In this document: in pieces, positions 16,164 to 25,139 of the stretch
How the letters are laid out: the number at the start of each line of letters is the position of its first letter
Numbering within the stretch: the first letter of the stretch is position 1
Notes under the pieces: model-generated
Seen by the model: only the letters and a program-made list of their open reading frames with translations
Told to the model about the DNA's origin: nothing
The model's database searches: none
Source of the DNA: Desulfurococcales archaeon
Lineage (GTDB): Archaea; Thermoproteota; Thermoprotei_A; Sulfolobales; NBVN01
Direction of reading: 5' to 3'
Assembly (NCBI GenBank): GCA_015521325.1
Contig: WAOK01000077.1
Location: 1 to 35,807 of the forward strand
Length of the DNA stretch: 35,807 nucleotides
Position numbers and translations under genes: made by a program

Positions 16164-18869
16164 TTACGAGACAGCAATTACCCACACCTCACTCGTTCCA
16201 TCCTCCCTTACGTGGTAAAGGTAAGCTGTACCGGAAACAACGAGATAGGCTAGCCTGTCGCCCTCGCTCATAGGGTAGTACGGGAGCTGTGCCGCGGCCG
16301 CTGCCACCGACCCGGTCAAGGGGTCTATGTAGTGTATGCCGCCTCCCCTACCAATGACCCATAGGTAACCCCCGCCGTAGTCCATGCCAACAGGGAAAGC
16401 TGTGGGGGGTGCTGGGCTCATGGTTAACTGCGTCAGTGTCCTGGCGAACGGGTCGATCACGAGCAAATCACCGGACCCGCCTACGTAGATGTAGGCCTTC
16501 CTGGTGCTTTGGTCGTCCGCCGAACAGCTGTATTCGCCGATCGGTGACGGGGACGTTAGCCTCGTCACCAATGTCCCGTCGTAGGCCTTTAGGATGTAGA
16601 CATCCCTCGATCCCCCACCAGGCGCGTATATGAGGTACTGGTCGATCACCGCGGCCTGAGCGGAGTCGCTTGCGGGGGCCGGCAGCGATATCCCTGCAGC
16701 GACCGCCCCGGTGAAGGGGTCGTAAGTTAAGGTTGAGGAGTGGTTGACTATCACGAAAACCGCCCTGCCGTAGTCGAACGCTATCGCCGGGTTCACGAGC
16801 CTCCCAGGCAAGGACACTGAGGACCAGTTACCTGAGGCTATATCTAGCACGTATAGGGTGCTTGACAGGTTCGTTACCACAGCGAGTAGTGGGGTGCTGA
16901 GCGTCCTCAGGGTTATGACAGCGTCCCTGTACTCGGTGCTGAACTGGTCGCTGGAGGATACGTTAATCATCAGAGCCACTGGGTCGTTCGGGAAGTATGT
17001 GTTGGGCGTTCCCTCAACCACGAACAGGCCCGCGCCCGTGACCGACCTGTTGATCAGTATCCACGCACCGCTGACCCCCGCCTGAACGGTTACTGTGTAG
17101 GTTGTTGCTGGTCCGTCGATGTATAGGGTTATTGAGTAATTCACTACAGTCGTCGGCGCGTACCCCCTCCAGTAGAGTATCAGGCTCGATACATACGCCT
17201 GGACGGCGTTGCTGTACCCGCTGATCCCCGCCGGGTAAATCGCGACCGACGGCTCCACCGTAGCTTTCTTCCTCGGCCACAGCATCACGCTATTGTGGTT
17301 GTCCCAGTTGCTCGGGTTTTCGTTGTCACTCGTGACGAGGAGTGTGTAGTGGGTGCCGTCACCGTAGCTCACGCCTATGACTGGGGTGTCGTCGGTGCTG
17401 CTCGTCCCGTATATGGTGCCGTAGTCGAAGCGTATAAGGCCGTTACTGTAGAGCACCACATCGAAGTTCTGGGCGCCCCTGTTGTAGTAGAACTTAGTGG
17501 CCCACCTTATGAGGACACCCTGCCCGTACTCGTCGGAGTATGAGTCGTTTAGGTAGATGCCGGTGCCCGCTAGGTTAGTCATGAGGTCAGCCCAGAACGG
17601 GGCTATCATGCCCCTCGACTCCAGTTCCGCTATCGTGCTTGAGTAGTCCGCGCCAGCGTATGTCGTCCCTAAGAACCCGTTGCTGCAGACATAAACCGAG
17701 GAGTAGGTGGCTGAGTAGTATGGGAAGGTGAACGGCAGGGTGTAGGACCAGTACCCGTCATCAGCGCTCCACGCGCTTTGGTAGACCCCCTGGTTGAGGT
17801 CGAAGTAGTTGGCCCCCATGTCCCAGGGCTCGTAGTAGATCACGTAGTTGCCCCCGTCACTTGCCGGAAGCGGCTCCATCACCTTGAGGAGGCCGTGATG
17901 GGTTGCGTCGAAGGTGGCTGCGGGGTTCCCGTAGAGCATGTATATGGTGGTGTTCTCGCCTCCCCGGAGGAGAGGTACCTTAACCCATATTATGGCCTGC
18001 TCGGCCACGGGATCCCAGTACTGTATCCAGTAGTTGAGGAGAGTTACCCTGTCAGGGCCCAGGAACCTTATGTCGGAGCCGTCGGGGTTTGCCTGGGTGA
18101 AGTCGAAGTTCGTGCTGTTGAGCACTATCCTGACGGTGTAATTCGTGAGGTCCGTCCCTGTGTTCTCGGTTATGTTGATGACTTTGTAGTACGCCCAGTC
18201 AGCGTAGTTTGGGAATTCGTAGACCGTGCGTAACTCGGCACTCACTGTGGGGGGTGAGGTAGCTGTTAGTGTGCCGGAGGCGACTGAGTAATCGTTGTAC
18301 CTGACGGGGTTGGAGAGGCTGGAGTTGAATCCCTTGGCTGCGACAGTGTATGTGCTGAGTATTGATGGGGCGTAGAGGATGCTATACCCGCCCCCAGCTA
18401 TCACACCAGGGGTTGTTGGGAGGGGGTACCTGAACCTGTACACCCCGCCGTCCCTGCTTATGAGGACTATGAGGTATGAGGCGGACGAGTTGAAGCTCCC
18501 GGGTATGCTCACAGTTGCGGCTCCTCCGGCCGGCACGAGCTCGGATAGGGTACCCTCCCATCTCCTATTTGTTCCGTACTCTCTCACATAGTAGCTCGAA
18601 AGGATGACGTCGCTGGAGCCCTGGTTCACTAGGTTTAGTGTCATGCTCGAGGAAGTAACCGTTATTGATGTCGCGGTAAGGATCACCCTCCCAGCCCTGT
18701 TAATAGCGGCTAGCTGCGCAGTCACGGACGAGACCGCGTCGCTGAGGCTCTGGAAGGTTGCGTAGAGGAAGCCTGTCACAGCAAGCACTATCGCTATGAG
18801 GAACACCGCCGCGACAATGTTCGACACGCCCTTACGCGACAAGCGACGCCTCATAGACCGCTCCCCCAT
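16164..18869 (-). CDS. giant pilin-like protein: class III signal/pilin N-terminus + DUF2341 + beta-sandwich + C-terminal propeller-like region
   Basis: MRRRLSRKGVSNIVAAVFLIAIVLAVTGFLYATF; NYWIQYWDPVAEQAIIWVKVPLLRGGENTTIYMLYGNPAA (DUF2341); LPFTFPYYSATYSSVYVCSNGFLGT...IAPFWADL; repeated propeller-like blades at C-terminus. Confidence 0.85.
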   Translation of the reverse strand: MGERSMRRRLSRKGVSNIVAAVFLIAIVLAVTGFLYATFQSLSDAVSSVTAQLAAINRAGRVILTATSITVTSSSMTLNLVNQGSSDVILSSYYVREYGTNRRWEGTLSELVPAGGAATVSIPGSFNSSASYLIVLISRDGGVYRFRYPLPTTPGVIAGGGYSILYAPSILSTYTVAAKGFNSSLSNPVRYNDYSVASGTLTATSPPTVSAELRTVYEFPNYADWAYYKVINITENTGTDLTNYTVRIVLNSTNFDFTQANPDGSDIRFLGPDRVTLLNYWIQYWDPVAEQAIIWVKVPLLRGGENTTIYMLYGNPAATFDATHHGLLKVMEPLPASDGGNYVIYYEPWDMGANYFDLNQGVYQSAWSADDGYWSYTLPFTFPYYSATYSSVYVCSNGFLGTTYAGADYSSTIAELESRGMIAPFWADLMTNLAGTGIYLNDSYSDEYGQGVLIRWATKFYYNRGAQNFDVVLYSNGLIRFDYGTIYGTSSTDDTPVIGVSYGDGTHYTLLVTSDNENPSNWDNHNSVMLWPRKKATVEPSVAIYPAGISGYSNAVQAYVSSLILYWRGYAPTTVVNYSITLYIDGPATTYTVTVQAGVSGAWILINRSVTGAGLFVVEGTPNTYFPNDPVALMINVSSSDQFSTEYRDAVITLRTLSTPLLAVVTNLSSTLYVLDIASGNWSSVSLPGRLVNPAIAFDYGRAVFVIVNHSSTLTYDPFTGAVAAGISLPAPASDSAQAAVIDQYLIYAPGGGSRDVYILKAYDGTLVTRLTSPSPIGEYSCSADDQSTRKAYIYVGGSGDLLVIDPFARTLTQLTMSPAPPTAFPVGMDYGGGYLWVIGRGGGIHYIDPLTGSVAAAAAQLPYYPMSEGDRLAYLVVSGTAYLYHVREDGTSEVWVIAVS

Positions 18870-19248
18870 CAGTCACTATTGTCAGGTGATGCACCCCCGG
18901 CGCGAGACTCACAACAAACCTAATGCAGTTAATCTCCTCCGGGATGAGCGGGTAGTTGAAGCCCGAGATGTAATTACCCGGATCTACGGGAACATTATCC
19001 ACGTAGACCCTCACTACGCTGACCCTGACCTCCTCGCGTAGGTAGAGGCAGACCACCACCGTGTTATTGGAGTCTATGTAAAACGCGTCCACGACTTCGA
19101 GTCCCGCGGACTCCTGAACTATTCTCTCGATCTCCGCCACAGTGGCGTGGACCCTGGTTGAGAGGGAGAAGGCGAATGAAGCGTATACCGCCGACATTAT
19201 TGACGCGACGATAAGCACTAGAATTACCTCTGAGATAAGGGGCGACAC
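18832..19248 (-). CDS. FlaF/FlaG-like (archaellum stator-like) or pilin-like protein
   Basis: MSPLISEVILVLIVASIMSAVYASFAF N-terminal TM followed by beta-domain ending LAPGVHHLTIVTDGGAVYEASLV, FlaG-like layout; GTG start. Confidence 0.6.
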   Translation of the reverse strand: MSPLISEVILVLIVASIMSAVYASFAFSLSTRVHATVAEIERIVQESAGLEVVDAFYIDSNNTVVVCLYLREEVRVSVVRVYVDNVPVDPGNYISGFNYPLIPEEINCIRFVVSLAPGVHHLTIVTDGGAVYEASLVA

Positions 19249-19266
19249 ACCTAGGGCGTATCTATG

Positions 19267-19275
19267 TATAAAAAA
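19267..19275 (-). promoter_or_regulatory. TATA-box-like element (minus: TTTTTTATA)
   Basis: Centre ~22 nt upstream of GTG start at 19248; suggests a leaderless transcript. Confidence 0.4.
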
Positions 19276-19313
19276 GGGGTTCTAGAGGTTCCCAATCCTC
19301 CGCCACCCCCAGA

Positions 19314-19754
19314 TCACACCTTGACGGTTACGGTGACGGAGGAACCGTCGTCAGCGACGAGCTTTATTGTCCAGACCCCTGTAGTCACGGTTATTCCGGT
19401 GGTCGGCACCTTAACCAGCACGGTGCTCCCCGGCGCCACTGTGTAACCGCCGGAGCTAATGTCCTTGAAGTAGACGGTGCCGTCGGGAGCCGTTATGTAG
19501 GCCCTAACAACTTGCACGTTGCCGACGCCGTCGTTCCTTACGTAGATATAGAAGTTCGCGTCTGTGCTGTTGTAGTACGCCTCCTCAGCCGAAAGCACAC
19601 CAACAGGCCCGGCGAGGCTCCCCGTCCTGGAACCTATCCATCCACTGAAGTAAGCGTAGAGCAGGGTCCCCAGCGCCACGGCTACCAGCGTCATCAGGAC
19701 GACGGTTATTAGGTATGAGACACCCGAGCGCCTCTTCATAGAGTGATCACCCAT
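19314..19754 (-). CDS. class III signal peptide prepilin / archaellin-like protein
   Basis: MKRRSGVSYLITVVLMTLVAVALGTLLYAYFSGWIGSRTGS N-terminus, 146 aa, beta-rich remainder. Confidence 0.85.
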   Translation of the reverse strand: MGDHSMKRRSGVSYLITVVLMTLVAVALGTLLYAYFSGWIGSRTGSLAGPVGVLSAEEAYYNSTDANFYIYVRNDGVGNVQVVRAYITAPDGTVYFKDISSGGYTVAPGSTVLVKVPTTGITVTTGVWTIKLVADDGSSVTVTVKV

Positions 19755-19775
19755 TATATAATAACTATACGATGC

Positions 19776-19783
19776 GATATAAG
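19776..19783 (-). promoter_or_regulatory. TATA-box-like element (minus: CTTATATC) for the prepilin gene
   Basis: Centre ~26 nt upstream of ATG at 19754. Confidence 0.5.
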
Positions 19784-19822
19784 TTTGCTTTAAGTAAGTA
19801 ACGTCGACCGATGAACAACTAG

Positions 19823-19830
19823 TTTTTTAT
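19823..19830 (+). promoter_or_regulatory. TATA-box-like element (TTTTTTAT) for the ABC permease gene
   Basis: Centre ~28 nt upstream of ATG 19855. Confidence 0.4.
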
Positions 19831-19861
19831 GTTATGCAAAAAGTCAGTGTGGTGATGCGGG

Positions 19862-22810
19862 CTGAAAATACTCCTTAAGACACCTTACTCAGTTGTTTCA
19901 GTATCCATAGCTCTCTTCATATCCGCCCTAATACTTGTCTCATTCGCTTACTCGGTACACGCGGTATATGCACAAATGGAGGCGATCGCTGAGAGGATCG
20001 ATTATGAGGTCATACTGTTTACCCAGAACCGGACGAGCTACTACATATTCAATGACACGATTAACGCGCAGAACATCGAATCCGTAGCGCTGGAGAAGGC
20101 GAGGGCTCTTAAACAGTCCTACGAGAGCGTGGTCAGTGATGACAGGGTAGACGAAGCCTACGCCGTACTCTATGCTTGGCCGATGCCTGGCCCCAACATC
20201 CCGCCGGAGGCAGGGGACTATCTGAGAGGTTCGGGCGGGGGTGTCCTACTCGTCATATCGCCCAAGGTTAGTGGCTCATGCGTTAACCCGCCCCCAGGCG
20301 CTGACGAGAGATACCTACGCATAATCGAGAGGGTTGGTGAGGAGGCAGGGGTGGGCTCCCTCTGCGGCAGGGAGGTGCTGGAGGTTGTTGACGACTACGT
20401 TTCGAGACTGGCATACATCACGGTCTCCACCGTAACCGCGACCCCGTTCGGGGCATCTGAGTCCATAACAACGATGGATACCGGCTTGCCCGGAACTGTT
20501 GACGCCATACCGATAATAGTCACAAATGACGAGGTCTTCGGTAGGGCCGTTGCCGCCCTGGCTAGGGAGCTGAACGCGAGCGGCGTAGCGCTGGGGCCGG
20601 CAGCGATAGCTGTCTCCATCAAGCCGGAGGCGTACGTCAACCCCGCATCAGCTCAGGCAACACTCGATAGGCTTCACAGAATCGCTGCCGAACTCGAGGA
20701 GAAGGCTGGGGCAGTTATGGTAAGCACGTACAACGCGGACAGCGAGATCCGTGACTATCAAGCCTTTGAGAGTGTCGGCAGGCTCTTCATGGTCTTCGGC
20801 CTAGTACCCTCAATACTCGTGGTCTTGATCGCTGCTAACCCGATAGCTGAGTCCGTCATCCTGAGCATGAGGAAGCAGGTTGGCCTACTGAGGCTCAGGG
20901 GGGCTGGCCCGGGCATGCTCCGGAGTGAGTTCGCGGCCACCACACTACTCACGGGGGTGGCTGGCTTCGTGGCTGGGGCCGGGCTCACGTACGCGATCGT
21001 GTCCATAGTCTTCGGCGGGTCAGGCCCCGGAATAGCTAGGATAACCCTCACTGACCCTGTCATACTCGGGATCACGGCATTCCTCATGGGCGTGGTGCTC
21101 GCCTATACTGCCAGGAGGGCGAGGAAAGTTATTGCTGAGCTCCCGCCATCTGAGGCTATAAAGACAACCTTAACCCCGGAGGAGCTCCTTAAACCACTCC
21201 GCGTGGGCGGCCTGGGGTGGTTCTCCATAATCACGGGCCTCTATTTCGTGGTGACCGGGTACCTTGGGTGGTCAGCGGCGACGGCCATGCTTAATTACAT
21301 GGTCAGCACCTCAGGCCCGCCGAACATAGGTCTCTTCATAGTGCTGGTTATCCTGGCTATGTTCGAGGGATTCCTCAAGCCATTCGCCCCCATACTTCTC
21401 GCTTATGGGATAGCGAAGTACGTGGCAGTCAACTACGATAAGATAATGGAGAGGGTGGCGAGGAGCGGTGTCCTCGGCGAGCTCACGTTCGTGGGGAAGG
21501 GCCTCATAGGCGTTATGAGGCGCAGGGTCACGGCGATACTTGTCCTAACTATATTCACGGTAAGCGTCCTCGCCCAGACATACATATCGACGACCGCTGG
21601 CGAGACCCTCTTCAACTCAGCCATCGTCTCCTCCCTAGGCAATGAATACGGTGCCTTCCTCGACCTGAGGATGAACTCCTCTACCGGCGTAGGGGAGCTG
21701 AGCGACTACCTCGCGGGCACTGGGTGCGGGGCCACCATAGGGATACAGACGCTAGCGAACCTGGGCGGAGGCACTGCATCCGCTGTACTGGTCATAGTCC
21801 CGAACCCGGAGTCCCTCCTAAGCAATAGTGTGTGGTACCCTTCATGGTCGTGGCCCGACCCATTCGATAAGGCGCTTAAGGGGCTGGGGAGCACCAACGT
21901 AATGCTCCTCGCGGGCACTGCGCCCTTCATAGGCGTGGGCCCCAAGGGCGTGGGTGTGGGGAACGTAACATCTATCGAATCCTGGGTAACCAATGTCAGC
22001 ATCAGTGTGAGCATAGCAGAGGAAACGAAGGGGTTCCCAGGGTACGGGTTGCTCAGCGCCTCACCAACGCAGGGATTGATCGAGGTAGGGCCTGGGGCAT
22101 TGGTGACCCCACTCATAATAGCGGGGCCATCCATGGCATCTGTGCTGGACGACTCACTGTTCCTCGCCCCGGGATCGCGGCTGAGGGTGGTTGTGGTGGG
22201 CGATGATAACTCGACCGTGTCTTCATGCATCGAAGGCCTGAAGAGCGCTGTGAAGGGGTTTGGGATGGAGCCCGTGGGCGAGGGCTACGTCTACGTCGGT
22301 GACTTAGAGGTTGCTGAGGCAATGCCTGGGTCGGCGATGTTCCTTAGTCAGGCCTCTGTATCAATAACCCAGGCAGTAATACTGATAGGGTTGGCCGTCG
22401 CCTTCTCAGTCATCCTATCGTGGAGTGTCACGAAGGAAGTGATCAGGGTTTATTTGCTACTGAGGGTCAGGGGAGCGTCGGCCAGGGACATAGCGAGGAT
22501 AGGGGCCGTGAAATGGGGGCTACTCGCCGCAGTTGCTGTAGCGCTCGGGCTCTTCGTCGGCGGTGCCCTGGGGAGGGGGACGGTGTCCACGTCGATGACC
22601 GGGCTATCCCTGCTCTCAGTATCCGCTGTTGCCAGTAACGGGGTAACCATGCCGGTGAACCTAGAGCAGGGGGTGATGACGCCCTACATACCTCTCGAGG
22701 GGTGGGCGATAGTCGCGGCTACGGCGGCCGCACTGACCGCGTTCCCCCTAGTCATCACGCTCCGCGTGTTCCGCGGCGCCGTCAGGGAGAGGTTTATTGA
22801 GGTGAGGTAA
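19862..22810 (+). CDS. FtsX/MacB-type ABC transporter permease (ORF track start 19976 is too short)
   Basis: Two FtsX-like multi-TM regions; in-frame upstream extension encodes the missing first TM (LKILLKTPYSVVSVSIALFISALILVSFAYSVHAVYAQ); immediately followed by cognate ATPase. Confidence 0.85.
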   Translation: MKILLKTPYSVVSVSIALFISALILVSFAYSVHAVYAQMEAIAERIDYEVILFTQNRTSYYIFNDTINAQNIESVALEKARALKQSYESVVSDDRVDEAYAVLYAWPMPGPNIPPEAGDYLRGSGGGVLLVISPKVSGSCVNPPPGADERYLRIIERVGEEAGVGSLCGREVLEVVDDYVSRLAYITVSTVTATPFGASESITTMDTGLPGTVDAIPIIVTNDEVFGRAVAALARELNASGVALGPAAIAVSIKPEAYVNPASAQATLDRLHRIAAELEEKAGAVMVSTYNADSEIRDYQAFESVGRLFMVFGLVPSILVVLIAANPIAESVILSMRKQVGLLRLRGAGPGMLRSEFAATTLLTGVAGFVAGAGLTYAIVSIVFGGSGPGIARITLTDPVILGITAFLMGVVLAYTARRARKVIAELPPSEAIKTTLTPEELLKPLRVGGLGWFSIITGLYFVVTGYLGWSAATAMLNYMVSTSGPPNIGLFIVLVILAMFEGFLKPFAPILLAYGIAKYVAVNYDKIMERVARSGVLGELTFVGKGLIGVMRRRVTAILVLTIFTVSVLAQTYISTTAGETLFNSAIVSSLGNEYGAFLDLRMNSSTGVGELSDYLAGTGCGATIGIQTLANLGGGTASAVLVIVPNPESLLSNSVWYPSWSWPDPFDKALKGLGSTNVMLLAGTAPFIGVGPKGVGVGNVTSIESWVTNVSISVSIAEETKGFPGYGLLSASPTQGLIEVGPGALVTPLIIAGPSMASVLDDSLFLAPGSRLRVVVVGDDNSTVSSCIEGLKSAVKGFGMEPVGEGYVYVGDLEVAEAMPGSAMFLSQASVSITQAVILIGLAVAFSVILSWSVTKEVIRVYLLLRVRGASARDIARIGAVKWGLLAAVAVALGLFVGGALGRGTVSTSMTGLSLLSVSAVASNGVTMPVNLEQGVMTPYIPLEGWAIVAATAAALTAFPLVITLRVFRGAVRERFIEVR

Positions 22811-22811
22811 G

Positions 22812-23753
22812 GTGTTCGGGAGGAGAGGCCTCAAGGTAGAGGTGAGGGACCTCGTCAAGATCTACAAGTACAAAGGTGGCGAGGTCCAGGCACTGAGGGG
22901 CGTCACCGCCACGTTCATGCCCGGCAAGATGACCTGCATAATGGGGCCCTCAGGCTCCGGTAAGACGACACTCCTGAACCTAGTGGGCGGGATAGATAAG
23001 CCCACGGGAGGGTCTATATTGGTTAGCGGAGAGGGCGTTGAGGTAAGGGTTCATGACCTAAGCTTTAGGGCACTTGATAAGTACAGGCTTCAGTACGTGG
23101 GCTTCGTGTTCCAGGCCCTCAACCTCATACCCACCCTAACCGCTGAGGAGAACGTGGAGCTCCCGATGATGCTCGCCGGGATGAGTAAGAGGGAGAGAAA
23201 AGAGAGGGCCCTAAAGCTCCTCGAGCTCGTTGGACTGAAAGAGAAGGCGGGGAGGTACCCGGAGGAGCTGAGCGGTGGGGAGCAGCAGAGGGTCGCTATA
23301 GCCGTCGCCTTAGCGAACGACCCGCCGATAATACTGGCGGACGAGCCCACGGCCGAGCTGGACTCTGAGAACGCTAGGGCTGTCACGAACGTCCTTAGGA
23401 GGCTCGTGGAGGAGTTCGGTAAGACGGTGATACTGTCGACTCACGACCCCAGGGTGGCGATCAAGACCGACAGGATACTGAGGCTGGAAGACGGTAGGCT
23501 CGTCGGCGAGTACAGGCCAATAGACCTAGAGAAGAGTGCCGGCGCTGAGGCAGCCAAGGAGGGCGTTGCCCAGGTCACTCTGGCCGAGCTCATTAAGATG
23601 AGGCTCGCGTCAATAGATGAAGACATTGCGAGGCTGGAGGAGGAGTTCCGTAAGGGCCTCATAGGGAGGGATGAGTTCTACTCCAAGGTCTCGAGGCTCG
23701 AGAGGCTTAGGGAGGCCCTGCAAGAGCTACTAACCTCGATAGGGTCATCGTAA
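22812..23753 (+). CDS. ABC transporter ATP-binding protein (LolD/MacB-like)
   Basis: GPSGSGKTTLLNLVGGIDKPTGG, LSGGEQQRVAIAVALANDPPIILADEPTAELD, STHDPRVA. Confidence 0.95.
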   Translation: MFGRRGLKVEVRDLVKIYKYKGGEVQALRGVTATFMPGKMTCIMGPSGSGKTTLLNLVGGIDKPTGGSILVSGEGVEVRVHDLSFRALDKYRLQYVGFVFQALNLIPTLTAEENVELPMMLAGMSKRERKERALKLLELVGLKEKAGRYPEELSGGEQQRVAIAVALANDPPIILADEPTAELDSENARAVTNVLRRLVEEFGKTVILSTHDPRVAIKTDRILRLEDGRLVGEYRPIDLEKSAGAEAAKEGVAQVTLAELIKMRLASIDEDIARLEEEFRKGLIGRDEFYSKVSRLERLREALQELLTSIGSS

Positions 23754-23798
23754 CAACCTGATTAACCCGGCCTAACCCGTTTTTAGGGAAAGGATCGC

Positions 23799-25139
23799 TT
23801 GGGCAGGATCGCTGAGGAACTTAGGTCGTACCTAGCGGTGCTCCGGGAGTCGTGGCCCCTGATCATAGCCGAGAGCATAAGTAGCATAGCGTGGCTCGTT
23901 GACACGTTCTTCGTGAGCCTCCTCGGCGACGTAGCTGTTGCCGGGGTGGGCGCCGGGGGCTATGGCTCCTGGTTGCTTGGGGCCTTCAACACGCCTTTCT
24001 ACGTGGGTGTGATGGTTCTTGCTTCCCAAGCGATAGGTGCCAGGTCCCCGGATAAGGCATCGAGGGTGACGGGTGAGTCGCTGACGGCCGCATCACTCCT
24101 CAGCGCGGCGGTTGCGGGGATTGCCTACTTAATAGCGGATGACTTCATGCTTCTCCTCACATCAGACCCGGTAACGGCGGCAACGGCCTCCACATACCTG
24201 AAGGCCCGGGTATGGGGTCTCCCTGGACTAACCGCTTTCCTCGTTCTCGACGCCGCTTACCGGGCGGCCAAGAGGAATAGGGACATACTCTATGCCTCAC
24301 TCATATCCGCTGCGGCCAACGCTGTGCTCGACCCCATACTCATATTCTATGCGGAGCTGGGCGTGGCAGGTGCCGGCATAGCCACAGCCTCCTCGTTCTA
24401 TATGGGCGCCACCGTCCTCATGATTTACCCCAGAAAAAGGCTGGGCTTCAGTCCCTGGCCGAGGGTACCGCGGGGTCATGCACTCCGCTCCCTGGCCTTG
24501 GGGCTCCCGACATTCGCTGAGAGGATACTCATGAATTCAGCCCACGGCTTCTACATAGGGGCCATATCCAGGTGCGGGAGCGAGGCATTAGCGGCCCAGA
24601 CAATAGGCGTGAGGATAGAGTCAATAGCTTTCATGCCTGGCTTCGCCCTAAACACCTATGCCTCGAGCGCCGTCGGCCAGCTGGTTGGTGCCGGGAGGCT
24701 TGAGGAGGCTAAGGAGGAGGGCTGGAGGATCGCTAAGGTGGCCTTCCTCATGATGGCCCTAGCCGGGGCAGCATTAGTGGCTGTCTCCCTGTACGTCCCG
24801 TACCTGTTTGGTGTGAGTGAGGAGGTAGCTCATCTCTCCATGATATATCTCTTGATGGCGGCCGCTTCTGAGCCCTTTCTTGGCCTCGTCTTCGCCTTGA
24901 CCGGAGGCATTAGGGGAGCGGGCAACACGCTGGTGCCGACAGCAATAAACGCCGCGGGAATATACCTCTTCCGCGTCACCCCCTCAGTCCTGGTGGCTGC
25001 CCTCCACCCGTTCAGTGGGGTGGCCTGCCCCGTAGCTATATGGGCGTCGATGGACGCCGACGTTATCGCCAGGTCACTCATTCTGACATTCGTTTACAGG
25101 AGATGGTTAGAGCGCCTAGCTAGGCGATGGGTTTCCTGA
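23799..25139 (+). CDS. MATE family efflux transporter
   Basis: ~446 aa, 12 TM-like segments; WLVDTFFVSLLGDVAVAGVGAGG, AANAVLDPILIF..LGVAGAGIATASS. Confidence 0.88.
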   Translation: MGRIAEELRSYLAVLRESWPLIIAESISSIAWLVDTFFVSLLGDVAVAGVGAGGYGSWLLGAFNTPFYVGVMVLASQAIGARSPDKASRVTGESLTAASLLSAAVAGIAYLIADDFMLLLTSDPVTAATASTYLKARVWGLPGLTAFLVLDAAYRAAKRNRDILYASLISAAANAVLDPILIFYAELGVAGAGIATASSFYMGATVLMIYPRKRLGFSPWPRVPRGHALRSLALGLPTFAERILMNSAHGFYIGAISRCGSEALAAQTIGVRIESIAFMPGFALNTYASSAVGQLVGAGRLEEAKEEGWRIAKVAFLMMALAGAALVAVSLYVPYLFGVSEEVAHLSMIYLLMAAASEPFLGLVFALTGGIRGAGNTLVPTAINAAGIYLFRVTPSVLVAALHPFSGVACPVAIWASMDADVIARSLILTFVYRRWLERLARRWVS

